Source: WHTF01 sp964482425 | GTDB lineage: Bacteria; Desulfobacterota; Binatia; UBA9968 | Length of the DNA: 7,068 bases | Direction: 5' to 3' | Assembly: GCA_964482425.1 (NCBI GenBank) | Contig: CAYZXN010000373.1 | Location: 1 to 7,068 of the forward strand | Shown here: in pieces, positions 1 through 5,321 of the stretch | Layout: each line of letters starts with the position of its first letter | How positions within the stretch are numbered: position 1 is the first letter of the stretch | The notes under the pieces: model-generated | What the model saw: the letters and a program-made list of their open reading frames with translations, nothing else | What the model was told of the DNA's origin: nothing | Database searches by the model: none | Program-made: the position numbers and the translations under genes

Positions 1-266
1 CGACACCTCGGTTTGGATCGAACATCTCCGAGCGGGAAGCAATCGGCTGAGAGATTTGCTGTTGGACGAACAAGTCCTTTGCCTTTGGACCTTGGACAAA
101 CCGCTTCGGAAAGCAGCGACGGCATTGGCCATTTCATAGCAGGTCAATTTCTAGCCCTTGATGCCCGTTCAAGCCGTTCAACCTCTCTGCTCCGTCGACA
201 ACGTCTACCGAGAAGGGCGTTCAAATGCTCTAGGAAAATTGCTTAGGGAGAACTTTCACATTTCGA
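1..266. other. gene-free stretch at left edge with scattered TTGGAC/GTTCAA words
   Basis: I see no credible gene here. One open frame (13-246, plus) begins at an ATG without a ribosome binding site and its arginine/serine-rich translation resembles no family. The stretch carries short words like those of the repeat block at 1175-1461: TTGGAC at 62-67, 85-90 and 92-97, and GTTCAA at 167-172, 176-181 (9-bp step) and 219-224. A 12-bp word at 211-222 recurs inverted at 1221-1232. It is best read as repeat-derived intergenic DNA. Confidence 0.5.
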
Positions 267-270
267 GAAT

Positions 271-286
271 TCCCGCAACGGCGGGA
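271..286. repeat. TCCCGC-AACG-GCGGGA hairpin, common intergenic repeat type
   Basis: A perfect 6-bp stem (TCCCGC 271-276, GCGGGA 281-286) encloses a 4-base loop, flanked by GAAT on the left and TGAC on the right. The layout GATTCCCGC...GCGGGAATGAC is a frequent dispersed intergenic palindrome in many proteobacterial and environmental genomes. It lies 10 bp beyond the large hairpin at 297-330, so the two may act together at the 3' end of the gene at 355-918. Similarity to the dispersed family is from memory of the motif; copy number elsewhere is unknown. Confidence 0.5.
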
Positions 287-296
287 TGACAATCAC

Positions 297-330
297 CAGC
301 TTTGAGGTGCCGATGGGCACCTCAAAGCTG
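297..330 (-). terminator. strong 15-bp hairpin downstream of the small membrane gene
   Basis: Bases 297-311 pair perfectly with 316-330 around the 4-base loop GATG (312-315). The arm contains AGCTTTGAGGTGCC. It starts 25 bases past the stop codon of the gene at 355-918, the right place for a transcript end. Neither strand has a run of T after the stem, so it is not a classic intrinsic terminator. It may instead stabilise the 3' end of the mRNA, be a dispersed palindrome, or stop polymerase inefficiently. The stem is certain; its role is inferred. Confidence 0.5.
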
Positions 331-354
331 AATCGGACTTCTAAAATCCCGCGG

Positions 355-918
355 CTATCTGGCGTCGACTGCTACTTGCGACATCTTCAGCTCGACACCC
401 ATCGGCAGTGGATTATCGCCGATGCTCAAAGCCGTACCCAGACTCTCTATTTCCCAGGAAGAGACCTTTTCTTTTCTAACCTCTTCCTTTGCTGTTACGG
501 CGGTCTCCAGCTTCTCGGCTTGGGGCAATTGGATCAGGTATTTGACGTTGCCGCCGTCGCTCTGCGTCACCGACAGAACCATCTGCTTGCCTTCTTCCGT
601 CCCCAGGGTTTGCAATGCGGCAATTCGACTCGAAAGGCTGGTCTTCTCCACGGTGTCCATGTACAGCCAGATGAAGGCGCCGATAAAGGCGGCCATTACC
701 AACCAGCTGTATTGACCGACCCGTTTCTGCCTGGTGACGGAGCGGGTTCTCTGGAGATTGAAGAACTTTCTGTAAGTCTCCTTCTCCACAGCCAATCTTT
801 TGGCAGGATCTTTTTCTTGAGAACTGGAGGGTTGATCATAAGCACGCCCGATGCTGTTCAGTATCATGCCTAAGATCACCAACCCTAAGGGGATTGCGAC
901 GATTAACAGAGGATTCAT
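355..918 (-). CDS. hypothetical protein with two membrane segments
   Basis: I do not recognise this 187-residue protein. Residues 4-21 form a hydrophobic segment (LLIVAIPLGLVILGMIL) and residues 70-88 a second (YSWLVMAAFIGAFIWLYM). Between them is a charged, strongly basic loop (about 25-68) with RKFF and TRQKR clusters. By the positive-inside rule this loop is cytoplasmic, which puts both ends and the roughly 98-residue C-terminal part outside the inner membrane. That tail is mixed-charge with no cysteines and no motif I can name. The start is well supported: an AAGGAG (925-930) sits six bases before ATG. The opposite strand is also open here (286-873) but has neither a binding site nor membrane-like composition. 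The gene stands alone, 589 bp from the transport cluster, with a hairpin 25 bases past its stop. It could be a small envelope or assembly protein; no function can be assigned. Confidence 0.8.
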   Translation of the reverse strand: MNPLLIVAIPLGLVILGMILNSIGRAYDQPSSSQEKDPAKRLAVEKETYRKFFNLQRTRSVTRQKRVGQYSWLVMAAFIGAFIWLYMDTVEKTSLSSRIAALQTLGTEEGKQMVLSVTQSDGGNVKYLIQLPQAEKLETAVTAKEEVRKEKVSSWEIESLGTALSIGDNPLPMGVELKMSQVAVDAR

Positions 919-924
919 AAATCT

Positions 925-950
925 CTCCTTTTAAGGCTCCTGAAAGCCTT
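925..950 (-). promoter_or_regulatory. ribosome binding site with an adjoining leader hairpin
   Basis: On the minus strand an AAGGAG (925-930) lies six bases before the ATG of the gene at 355-918, which fixes that start. Immediately upstream, AAGGCT (945-950 read on minus) and AGCCTT (933-938) form a 6-bp stem with a 6-base loop ending two bases before the ribosome binding site. Such a stem could influence ribosome access, but it is short and may be incidental. The binding site is secure; the regulatory role of the stem is not. Confidence 0.5.
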
Positions 951-1170
951 TGGATATGGGAAGAGGGAGGGGAGCCGGAGAATACGTTCGCTGTCAAACC
1001 GGAGCCTATGCCACCGTTGGCGTGGCCGGGCCTTCTTACCTCTTGCGCGCCATTACAGCTCTCAAAAATGCCGCAACTTTCATTCTTTAGACGTAATATA
1101 ATCAGGCTCTGGAAGGATTACTGTTCAATAAAGGACGATTTCGAAAGACTTGTCGGCTACGTATTTTCTC
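951..1170. other. intergenic stretch, leader region of the small membrane gene
   Basis: No gene is seen. This should contain the promoter of the gene at 355-918, but I find no convincing pair of promoter boxes on the minus strand. A TTGACA lies at 992-997 (minus) without a matching -10 box at the right distance. A TATAAT (1097-1102) points the other way, with a poor -35 and no gene to serve. A lone GTTCAA at 1123-1128 matches the vocabulary of the repeat block that follows. Confidence 0.4.
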
Positions 1171-1174
1171 GGCG

Positions 1175-1224
1175 TTGAACCTTTGAACTATTGAACTGTT
1201 GAACCGCTGTTGGAGATTTGGAAC
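1175..1224. repeat. phased TTGAAC array, left block
   Basis: Four TTGAAC copies start at 1175, 1183, 1191 and 1199, an exact 8-bp period with variable dinucleotides CT, TA, TG and CG between or after them. A related TTTGGAAC follows at 1217-1224. Four perfect hexamers in register in 30 bp is far from random. The block carries no plausible coding or RNA gene and lies between two minus-strand genes. Part of it is the left arm of a 14-bp inverted repeat with 1329-1342. Confidence 0.8.
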
Positions 1225-1248
1225 GCCCTTCTTGGTTGGATTATACCC

Positions 1249-1342
1249 GTTCCAGACGTTCCAAAGTTCCAAGCGCTTCGCGCTGTTCCAAACGTTTTAG
1301 GAGTTCCGGAGGTTCAAACATTCAGAATAGTTCAATAGTTCA
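1249..1342. repeat. phased GTTCC/GTTCA array, inverted central block
   Basis: This is the left block's motif on the opposite strand. GTTCC occurs at 1249, 1258, 1266, 1285 and 1303, with a degenerate GTTTT at 1294. It continues as GTTCA at 1312, ATTCA at 1320, and GTTCA at 1330 and 1338. Steps are 8-10 bp except for one of 19, where a small hairpin (1272-1284) sits in place of one unit. GTTCCAAA is repeated at 1258-1265 and 1285-1292, and both pair with TTTGGAAC at 1217-1224. Left and central blocks could fold into a long imperfect stem. Confidence 0.8.
1272..1284. repeat. small GC hairpin inside the phased array
   Basis: AGCGC (1272-1276) and GCGCT (1280-1284) form a perfect 5-bp stem around the loop TTC. 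It replaces one repeat unit between GTTCC copies at 1266 and 1285, so it would sit near the tip of the large imperfect inverted structure made by the flanking blocks. Confidence 0.5.
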
Positions 1343-1382
1343 GAGCAGAGAAATCGATCTCTCAAAGGGCTTGCCAAGCCGA

Positions 1383-1461
1383 TTGGAACCCTTGGAACGG
1401 TTTTTCCCTCTGACCGGTTGAACTATTGAATTGAATAGGGCTCGAAGAGCCGCGGTTGAAC
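1383..1461. repeat. phased TTGGAAC/TTGAAC array, right block
   Basis: The motif returns to the left-block orientation. TTGGAAC lies at 1383-1389 and 1392-1398 (9-bp step), TTGAAC at 1418-1423, TTGAAT at 1426 (8-bp step) and 1431, and TTGAAC at 1456-1461. The 13-base word TTGAACTATTGAA at 1418-1430 is a perfect direct copy of 1183-1195, and its inverse is in the central block. Copies are more decayed here than in the left block. An ORF at 1218-1421 (plus) crosses the repeats and is not a gene. Confidence 0.7.
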
Positions 1462-1495
1462 AAAATATCCGCTAACGAGTGGAACGATTGACCCG

Positions 1496-1508
1496 GCGGC
1501 GCAGCCGC
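1496..1508 (-). terminator. short GC-rich stem at the end of the transport cluster (weak)
   Basis: GCGGC (1496-1500) and GCCGC (1504-1508) form a 5-bp stem with a GCA loop that overlaps the first base of the stop triplet of the gene at 1508-2479. No T-run follows on the minus strand, so it is a poor intrinsic terminator. Transcription may instead end within the phased repeats downstream. Confidence 0.25.
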
Positions 1509-2479
1509 TAGATGTACTGCTGGATTCTCTGCAGGCTCGGCGGGAAGAACAGCTCTTCAGCGGCCATCTTTTTCTTGATCATCCCCTGCTCGAACTCGTA
1601 GCGTATGACCGCTTCCAGAGCTTTGCGGTTGTCTTCCAGATTGTACGGCCACGGATCGTGGCCAAAGATTTCACTTTGTTCACGGATGAGATCCTGAACC
1701 CACACCAGGGCGAAACTGCGCGGGTCGCTGTTGCGTTCGTAACAGATCTCTTTGGCCTTCTGAAACGCTCGCACCAGGCTGATTGCCACCCAAGGGTTTT
1801 TCTCCAGGATGTGGTTCTTCACCACCACCGTGTGCATGATCGGAAAATAGCCGCCATTTTTGTAGTACTCGATCTCTGCTTTTTTCGGCTCGGGAAACAG
1901 CAGCGCGACTTTAGGCGAACCGTTCTTAATCGAGGGCAGAGTCTCCGGATACAAAGCGGCCTCCAGCTCGCCGTTCAGGAGCATCTGATCGACATTTTTG
2001 CCATGCGGCACCCGCTTGACGTTCATCCACTTGGCCGGTTCGAAAGGAATGTCTTCTTCCTCCTGGCACCACCATTCGATGGACTTGAGATCCACGCCGT
2101 AATGATCCTGGAGTATGCCGCGCATCCATAAACCGGCGGAATTTTGCAGAGTGTCCAACGCAACTCTTTTACCATTCAGGTCGGACGGCTTCTCGATACC
2201 GCAGCCGGTTCTTTTGACCATATAGGAGTGGCGGAAACGCCGATGAGGAAAAACCGGAATCGCGCTGTAGTTGCAGCCGCGGTCGCGCGACACCAGGTAG
2301 GCGATCAACGACAGCTCGCAAACGTCGAACTCCTCGTGGCGCAGCATGCGCCCGTGCCGTTCCGGGGACGCCATGGTGAGGACATTCAAGTCGATACCCT
2401 GGGGCTGTATCTCGGCGTTGATCAGCGGCCGCAAAAAATCGTAATCGCCGCAAGCCAGTGTCAGTTTCAACTTCGACAT
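1508..2479 (-). CDS. 4,5-dihydroxyphthalate decarboxylase-like / substrate-binding-fold protein
   Basis: This 323-residue protein matches the family containing 4,5-dihydroxyphthalate decarboxylase (Pht5), which removes one carboxyl group in phthalate breakdown and has the fold of periplasmic binding proteins. Features I recognise are the opening LKLTLACGDYDFLRPL, the PVFPHRRFRHS segment (75-85), GYFPIMHTVVV (210-220), and the C-terminal HDPWPYNLEDNRKALEA (274-290) followed by YEFEQGM. Length is normal for the family. There is no signal peptide, which favours a cytoplasmic protein over a secreted solute receptor. Many members are nevertheless labelled ABC substrate-binding proteins, and true decarboxylase activity is proven for few. 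The ATG lies directly after the TAA of the MocA-like gene, with AAAGGGAG five bases upstream, so it is probably translationally coupled. Family membership is firm; the substrate is unknown. Confidence 0.85.
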   Translation of the reverse strand: MSKLKLTLACGDYDFLRPLINAEIQPQGIDLNVLTMASPERHGRMLRHEEFDVCELSLIAYLVSRDRGCNYSAIPVFPHRRFRHSYMVKRTGCGIEKPSDLNGKRVALDTLQNSAGLWMRGILQDHYGVDLKSIEWWCQEEEDIPFEPAKWMNVKRVPHGKNVDQMLLNGELEAALYPETLPSIKNGSPKVALLFPEPKKAEIEYYKNGGYFPIMHTVVVKNHILEKNPWVAISLVRAFQKAKEICYERNSDPRSFALVWVQDLIREQSEIFGHDPWPYNLEDNRKALEAVIRYEFEQGMIKKKMAAEELFFPPSLQRIQQYI

Positions 2480-2492
2480 TTAAACTCCCTTT
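2480..2492 (-). promoter_or_regulatory. coupled stop/start with internal ribosome binding site
   Basis: The TAA of the MocA-like gene (2480-2482) is followed with no gap by the ATG of the next gene (2477-2479). The ribosome binding site AAAGGGAG (2485-2492) lies within the last codons of the MocA-like gene, five bases before the ATG. A ribosome finishing the first gene would be placed to start the second, so balanced production of the two proteins is expected. Confidence 0.75.
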
Positions 2493-3070
2493 ACATGCTG
2501 CCGGTAGAGTTCCGGCGTGTCGATATCGAGGGTGATTCCTTCCTCGTCCGTATCTATTTCCAGAATGTCCGCCGCGTGCGCCTCCACCACTGCTTTCGCG
2601 CCTCTGTCGAGCGGGGCAGTTAACAATTCGCCAAACAAAGCGCGCGAGAAAATCACCGGGTGACCGCGCCGGCCGCGATGGCGCGGCACGACGATCGGCT
2701 TTTTGCTCGCGTCAAAGCGCTCGATCATAACATCCACAAGCGCCGCGTCGATGTAAGGATGATCGACCAGATGCACCAGAATGCCGTCAACGGCCGCATC
2801 GTCCTCGATGAGTCGTATGGCCGCCTGCAAGGACGATAGTTGCCCTTGCCGGTAATCGGGATTGATGACGATCTCGACCGGCAGGTGCGCCATCTGCCGG
2901 CGCATTTCATCGGCGTTGTGCCCGAGAACGACGACGATCCGTGACGCGCGCGTCCGCTTCAAGACCCCGACAATGCGCTCGATGAAACGCTCCCCTTCGA
3001 TGTTCAGAAGCGCCTTGGGACGGCCCATGCGACTCGACTCGCCCGCAGAAAGAACAACCGCGACGATCAT
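2480..3070 (-). CDS. MocA-like molybdenum cofactor cytidylyltransferase / NTP transferase
   Basis: This 196-residue protein is a small nucleotidyltransferase of the MobA/MocA group (NTP_transf_3 fold). The N-terminal nucleotide loop is VVLSAGESSRMGRPKALL (5-22). LVDHP (101-105) supplies the metal-binding aspartate D103. RHRGRRGHPVIFS (130-142) and LDIDTPELY (181-189) are typical of the MocA branch, which transfers CMP to molybdopterin for enzymes of the xanthine dehydrogenase/CO dehydrogenase family. No such enzyme is encoded in the window. Broader nucleotidyltransferases share these motifs, so the exact substrate is inferred. The ATG follows the upstream stop by 6 bp and is chosen because the nucleotide loop begins at residue 5. 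The binding site is poor, suggesting it relies on ribosomes from the upstream gene. Confidence 0.85.
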   Translation of the reverse strand: MIVAVVLSAGESSRMGRPKALLNIEGERFIERIVGVLKRTRASRIVVVLGHNADEMRRQMAHLPVEIVINPDYRQGQLSSLQAAIRLIEDDAAVDGILVHLVDHPYIDAALVDVMIERFDASKKPIVVPRHRGRRGHPVIFSRALFGELLTAPLDRGAKAVVEAHAADILEIDTDEEGITLDIDTPELYRQHVKGV

Positions 3071-3076
3071 GTCTGG

Positions 3077-4063
3077 CTATTTATAAACTTTATCGATGAA
3101 GCCGCTTTTTTCCAGCTCGCGCACGATACTGTCGTCGACCATGTCCTCGAACCTAAGGGTCGCCCCCGATTTGCGCGCCAGCGCTTCTTTGATCTGAACC
3201 TCGGTTCCCTCGCGCGTCACCAGAGGCACACGGTCATGCAATTTTACGTTGGCGAGATACGAGGCTTCGAGATACTGCGGATTGTCCTGACGAGTGTACC
3301 TGGCAATAAATTTCTTGGTATCTTCCTTGCGCGTTTTAAGAAAATGAGTGGCCTCGATGAGCGCCATAGTGAGCCGCCGCATGGTCTCGCGGTTCGATTT
3401 CAGATAGCTCTTGGTGGTCGTCGAACAGATATAAGGAAAATCGAAACGCTTTTGAAAGTCCGCCGTGCTGATCATAATCCGATGGGGCATGCCTTTGGCG
3501 AGGTGAATGGTTCCGGGGGGTGATGGAAAGCCGACGATTTTACTTGTTCTAAACGCCGCCGCTCGCTCCGACGGGCCGCCTACCTGCATGATCGGCACGT
3601 CCTTCACCGGCTCCAAACCGAGTCCTTTGATCAGTACCCTTGCCGCCACATCCGAAGCACTCCCCACGCGGCTGATGCCGATGCTTTTACCCTTTAGATC
3701 CTCGGCTGACTTGACCGTCTCTTGAACAACCAGCTCATAAGGCAACGTATTGATGTAGCAGGCGGTCATGATCAGGTTGGCGCCGGCGACGACTGCACTC
3801 GCCACCGCGCCCCCGGAGCTGTTGGCAACCTGAATATCGCCAGAGACCAACGTGGAAACGCTCATGGTCGAGCTCTGGATGAAGATCAGCTCGACATCGA
3901 GTCCATGTTTCCTGTACAGCCCCGCATCGAGTGCGGTGAACCACACCACATTCGATGCATCGGCTGAACTGTAGGCGATTTTGACTCGTTCCTGGCCAAA
4001 GGACTGGGTGGCCAGAAGGAAAAAGAAAACACCGGCCAGGCAAACCGTTCGTAGGATCATCAT
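3077..4063 (-). CDS. ABC transporter substrate-binding protein, NMT1/SsuA-like
   Basis: This is a secreted solute-binding protein of the NMT1/THI5/SsuA type (328 residues), the receptor class of nitrate/sulfonate/taurine/pyrimidine-precursor importers. A signal peptide covers residues 1-24 (short basic start, hydrophobic VCLAGVFFFLLA, likely cut near SFGQ). The mature part follows the family pattern: VKIAYSS (27-33), AGLYRKHGLDVELI (47-60), LVSGDIQVA (72-80), and the hinge segment SAEDLKGKSIGISRVGSASD (119-138). The region around 170-184 (AFRTSKIVGFPSPPG) replaces the usual 'ALxxGxIDAAxLxPP' and lacks the acidic residue often seen there. There are two consecutive ATGs: GGGAGG (4068-4073) is four bases from the first and seven from the second, so 4060 may be the true start. 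No matching SsuB/SsuC-type ATPase and permease are in the window. The ligand is unknown. Confidence 0.88.
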   Translation of the reverse strand: MMILRTVCLAGVFFFLLATQSFGQERVKIAYSSADASNVVWFTALDAGLYRKHGLDVELIFIQSSTMSVSTLVSGDIQVANSSGGAVASAVVAGANLIMTACYINTLPYELVVQETVKSAEDLKGKSIGISRVGSASDVAARVLIKGLGLEPVKDVPIMQVGGPSERAAAFRTSKIVGFPSPPGTIHLAKGMPHRIMISTADFQKRFDFPYICSTTTKSYLKSNRETMRRLTMALIEATHFLKTRKEDTKKFIARYTRQDNPQYLEASYLANVKLHDRVPLVTREGTEVQIKEALARKSGATLRFEDMVDDSIVRELEKSGFIDKVYK

Positions 4064-4202
4064 CGTGCCTCCCTATTCAAGCAAATCTCTGTAGCACACA
4101 AGCTCTGCTGCTGGAAGGGATCACGGTAGGATGGAAGCGCCAATGATGCGAACAGAGTCGTAAGAGGATGCAGTTCAATGAGCCCGGGGGTAACCGCGAA
4201 GA
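4064..4202. other. 139-bp gap inside the transport cluster
   Basis: This gap separates the ATPase stop from the binding-protein start and is much longer than the other spacings in the cluster (15, 6 and 0 bp). Apart from the ribosome binding site GGGAGG (4068-4073) I see no gene and no clear terminator. No promoter has both boxes at proper distance, although a TTGAAC word occurs on the minus strand near 4180. The gap could hold an internal promoter that makes the last three genes a separate transcription unit. Confidence 0.4.
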
Positions 4203-5306
4203 TCACTGCTCGGCAGGCAACGCCATACAGTCGCCCGAGGGCAACTCGACCCAGACAGGATCGCCGCGGCGCACTATAAGCGCATGAGGCTGATGGGTCT
4301 CTAGAACATTCTTGCCAAGCTCAATCGTGCAATCGACATATTCGCCGAGGAACATCGCAGCGCCGATCTTGCCTTGCAGAACATTCTCGCCGTGGGAGGG
4401 TTTCTTTTGATGCAAGACGATGCTTTCGGGACGCACCACCACAACCACCTTGTCGCCGACCGTCAAATCACTCAAAATTCCGCAGGAGATCTCCCCTTCA
4501 TTGGTTCGCACGGTACCGGTTCCATCGCTTCCCTGATCGATGACTTCTCCGCTGATCTGGTTCGTCGAGCCGATAAATTGCGCGACAAATTTGGTCCTGG
4601 GCCGGAGATAGATCTCGCGGGGAGTCCCTTCCTGAACGGTCACCCCGGCGCTCATGACCGCGATCAAATTGGACATGGATAATGCTTCGATCTGATCATG
4701 CGTCACATACAATGTCGTAATCCCCAGCCGTCGCTGCAACTCGCGAAGCTCCACGCGCATGCGCTCCCGCAGCTTCGCGTCAAGATTGCTTAGCGGCTCA
4801 TCCAGGAGCAGAACCTTAGGCTCACGGACAAGCGCCCGCGCCAACGCAAGACGCTGCTGCTGTCCGCCGGATAGTTGCGTCGCCATTCGTTCTTCGAAAC
4901 CGCCCAATTCAACCTGCTCGACGGCAGTCATTACCTTCTTGCGAATTTGGTCACTACTCACCTTCTGTTTGCCCACTCTCAGCGGGAAGGCCACGTTTTC
5001 AAAAACCGTCATGTGCGGCCAAATGGCATAGCTCTGGAAAACCATGCCGATAGGCCGTCGATGAGCCGGAACAAACGTGCCGTCGGAGGCTGAGTAGACC
5101 TTCTGACCGGCAACAATGATTTCGCCTTCGTCGGCTTTTTCCAGTCCGGCAATGCATCTAAGAGTCGTTGTCTTACCGCAACCCGAAGGTCCCAGCAGTG
5201 TGTAAAACCGCCCCTCTTCAACATTGAATGAGACCCGGTCAACCGCCTTGACTCCGGCGTTTTTACCGTCTGCAAAAATCTTGACCAATGACTTAACTTC
5301 GATCAC
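4203..5306 (-). CDS. ABC importer ATPase, FbpC/PotA type with TOBE domain
   Basis: This is the cytoplasmic ATPase driving the permease next to it (367 residues). Motifs are complete: Walker A GPSGCGKTT (39-47), Q-loop VFQSYAIWPHMTVFENVAFPL region (Q91), signature LSGGQQQR (145-152), Walker B VLLLDEP (165-171), D-loop SNLD (173-176) and switch histidine H203 in VTHDQ. The rest (about 240-360) is a TOBE-type regulatory domain with VVRPESIVL (290-298). The wording AIWPHM and FIGSTNQISGEV resembles Fe3+ (FbpC) and related importers; spermidine/putrescine, thiamine or 2-aminoethylphosphonate remain possible. The start is GTG, five bases after AAGGA (5312-5316); no ATG fits better, since residues 2-10 already match the family's N terminus. 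The gene begins 15 bp after the permease stop, as one operon. Confidence 0.93.
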   Translation of the reverse strand: MIEVKSLVKIFADGKNAGVKAVDRVSFNVEEGRFYTLLGPSGCGKTTTLRCIAGLEKADEGEIIVAGQKVYSASDGTFVPAHRRPIGMVFQSYAIWPHMTVFENVAFPLRVGKQKVSSDQIRKKVMTAVEQVELGGFEERMATQLSGGQQQRLALARALVREPKVLLLDEPLSNLDAKLRERMRVELRELQRRLGITTLYVTHDQIEALSMSNLIAVMSAGVTVQEGTPREIYLRPRTKFVAQFIGSTNQISGEVIDQGSDGTGTVRTNEGEISCGILSDLTVGDKVVVVVRPESIVLHQKKPSHGENVLQGKIGAAMFLGEYVDCTIELGKNVLETHQPHALIVRRGDPVWVELPSGDCMALPAEQ

Positions 5307-5311
5307 AACTG

Positions 5312-5320
5312 TCCTTCCCC
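5312..5320 (-). promoter_or_regulatory. ribosome binding site supporting a GTG start
   Basis: GGGGAAGGA on the minus strand lies five bases before the GTG at 5304-5306 and just after the permease stop (TAA, 5322-5324). It supports the non-ATG start of the ATPase gene and its expression from the same mRNA as the permease. Confidence 0.7.
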
Positions 5321-5321
5321 T

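Noticed and set aside
13..246. 77-codon open frame on the plus strand at the left edge
   Set aside because: There is no ribosome binding site, the composition is biased to Arg and Ser, and it overlaps repeat words; no domain was recognised.
286..873. 195-codon open frame on the plus strand over the small membrane gene
   Set aside because: It has no ribosome binding site and begins at the large hairpin. The minus-strand frame has a well-placed AAGGAG and two clean membrane segments.
992..997. TTGACA as a -35 box for the small membrane gene
   Set aside because: No acceptable -10 box lies 16-19 bases downstream on the minus strand.
1097..1102. TATAAT as a plus-strand promoter
   Set aside because: The -35 position reads roughly CAACTT, and no plus-strand gene lies downstream.
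1272..1284. Intrinsic terminator of the transport cluster
   Set aside because: The stem is only 5 bp with no T-run after it on the minus strand; it was kept only as a structural detail of the repeat block.
1218..1421. 67-codon open frame across the phased repeats
   Set aside because: The Ser/Arg-rich translation is dictated by the GTTCC repeats, and there is no start signal.
1175..1461. CRISPR array
   Set aside because: Repeat words are 6-8 bp at 8-10 bp steps and switch strand. There are no 25-40 bp repeats with unique spacers and no cas genes.
1926..2129. Open frames nested inside the decarboxylase-like gene (also 2169-2453)
   Set aside because: They lie in shifted frames of a complete, recognisable gene and have no start signals or family resemblance.
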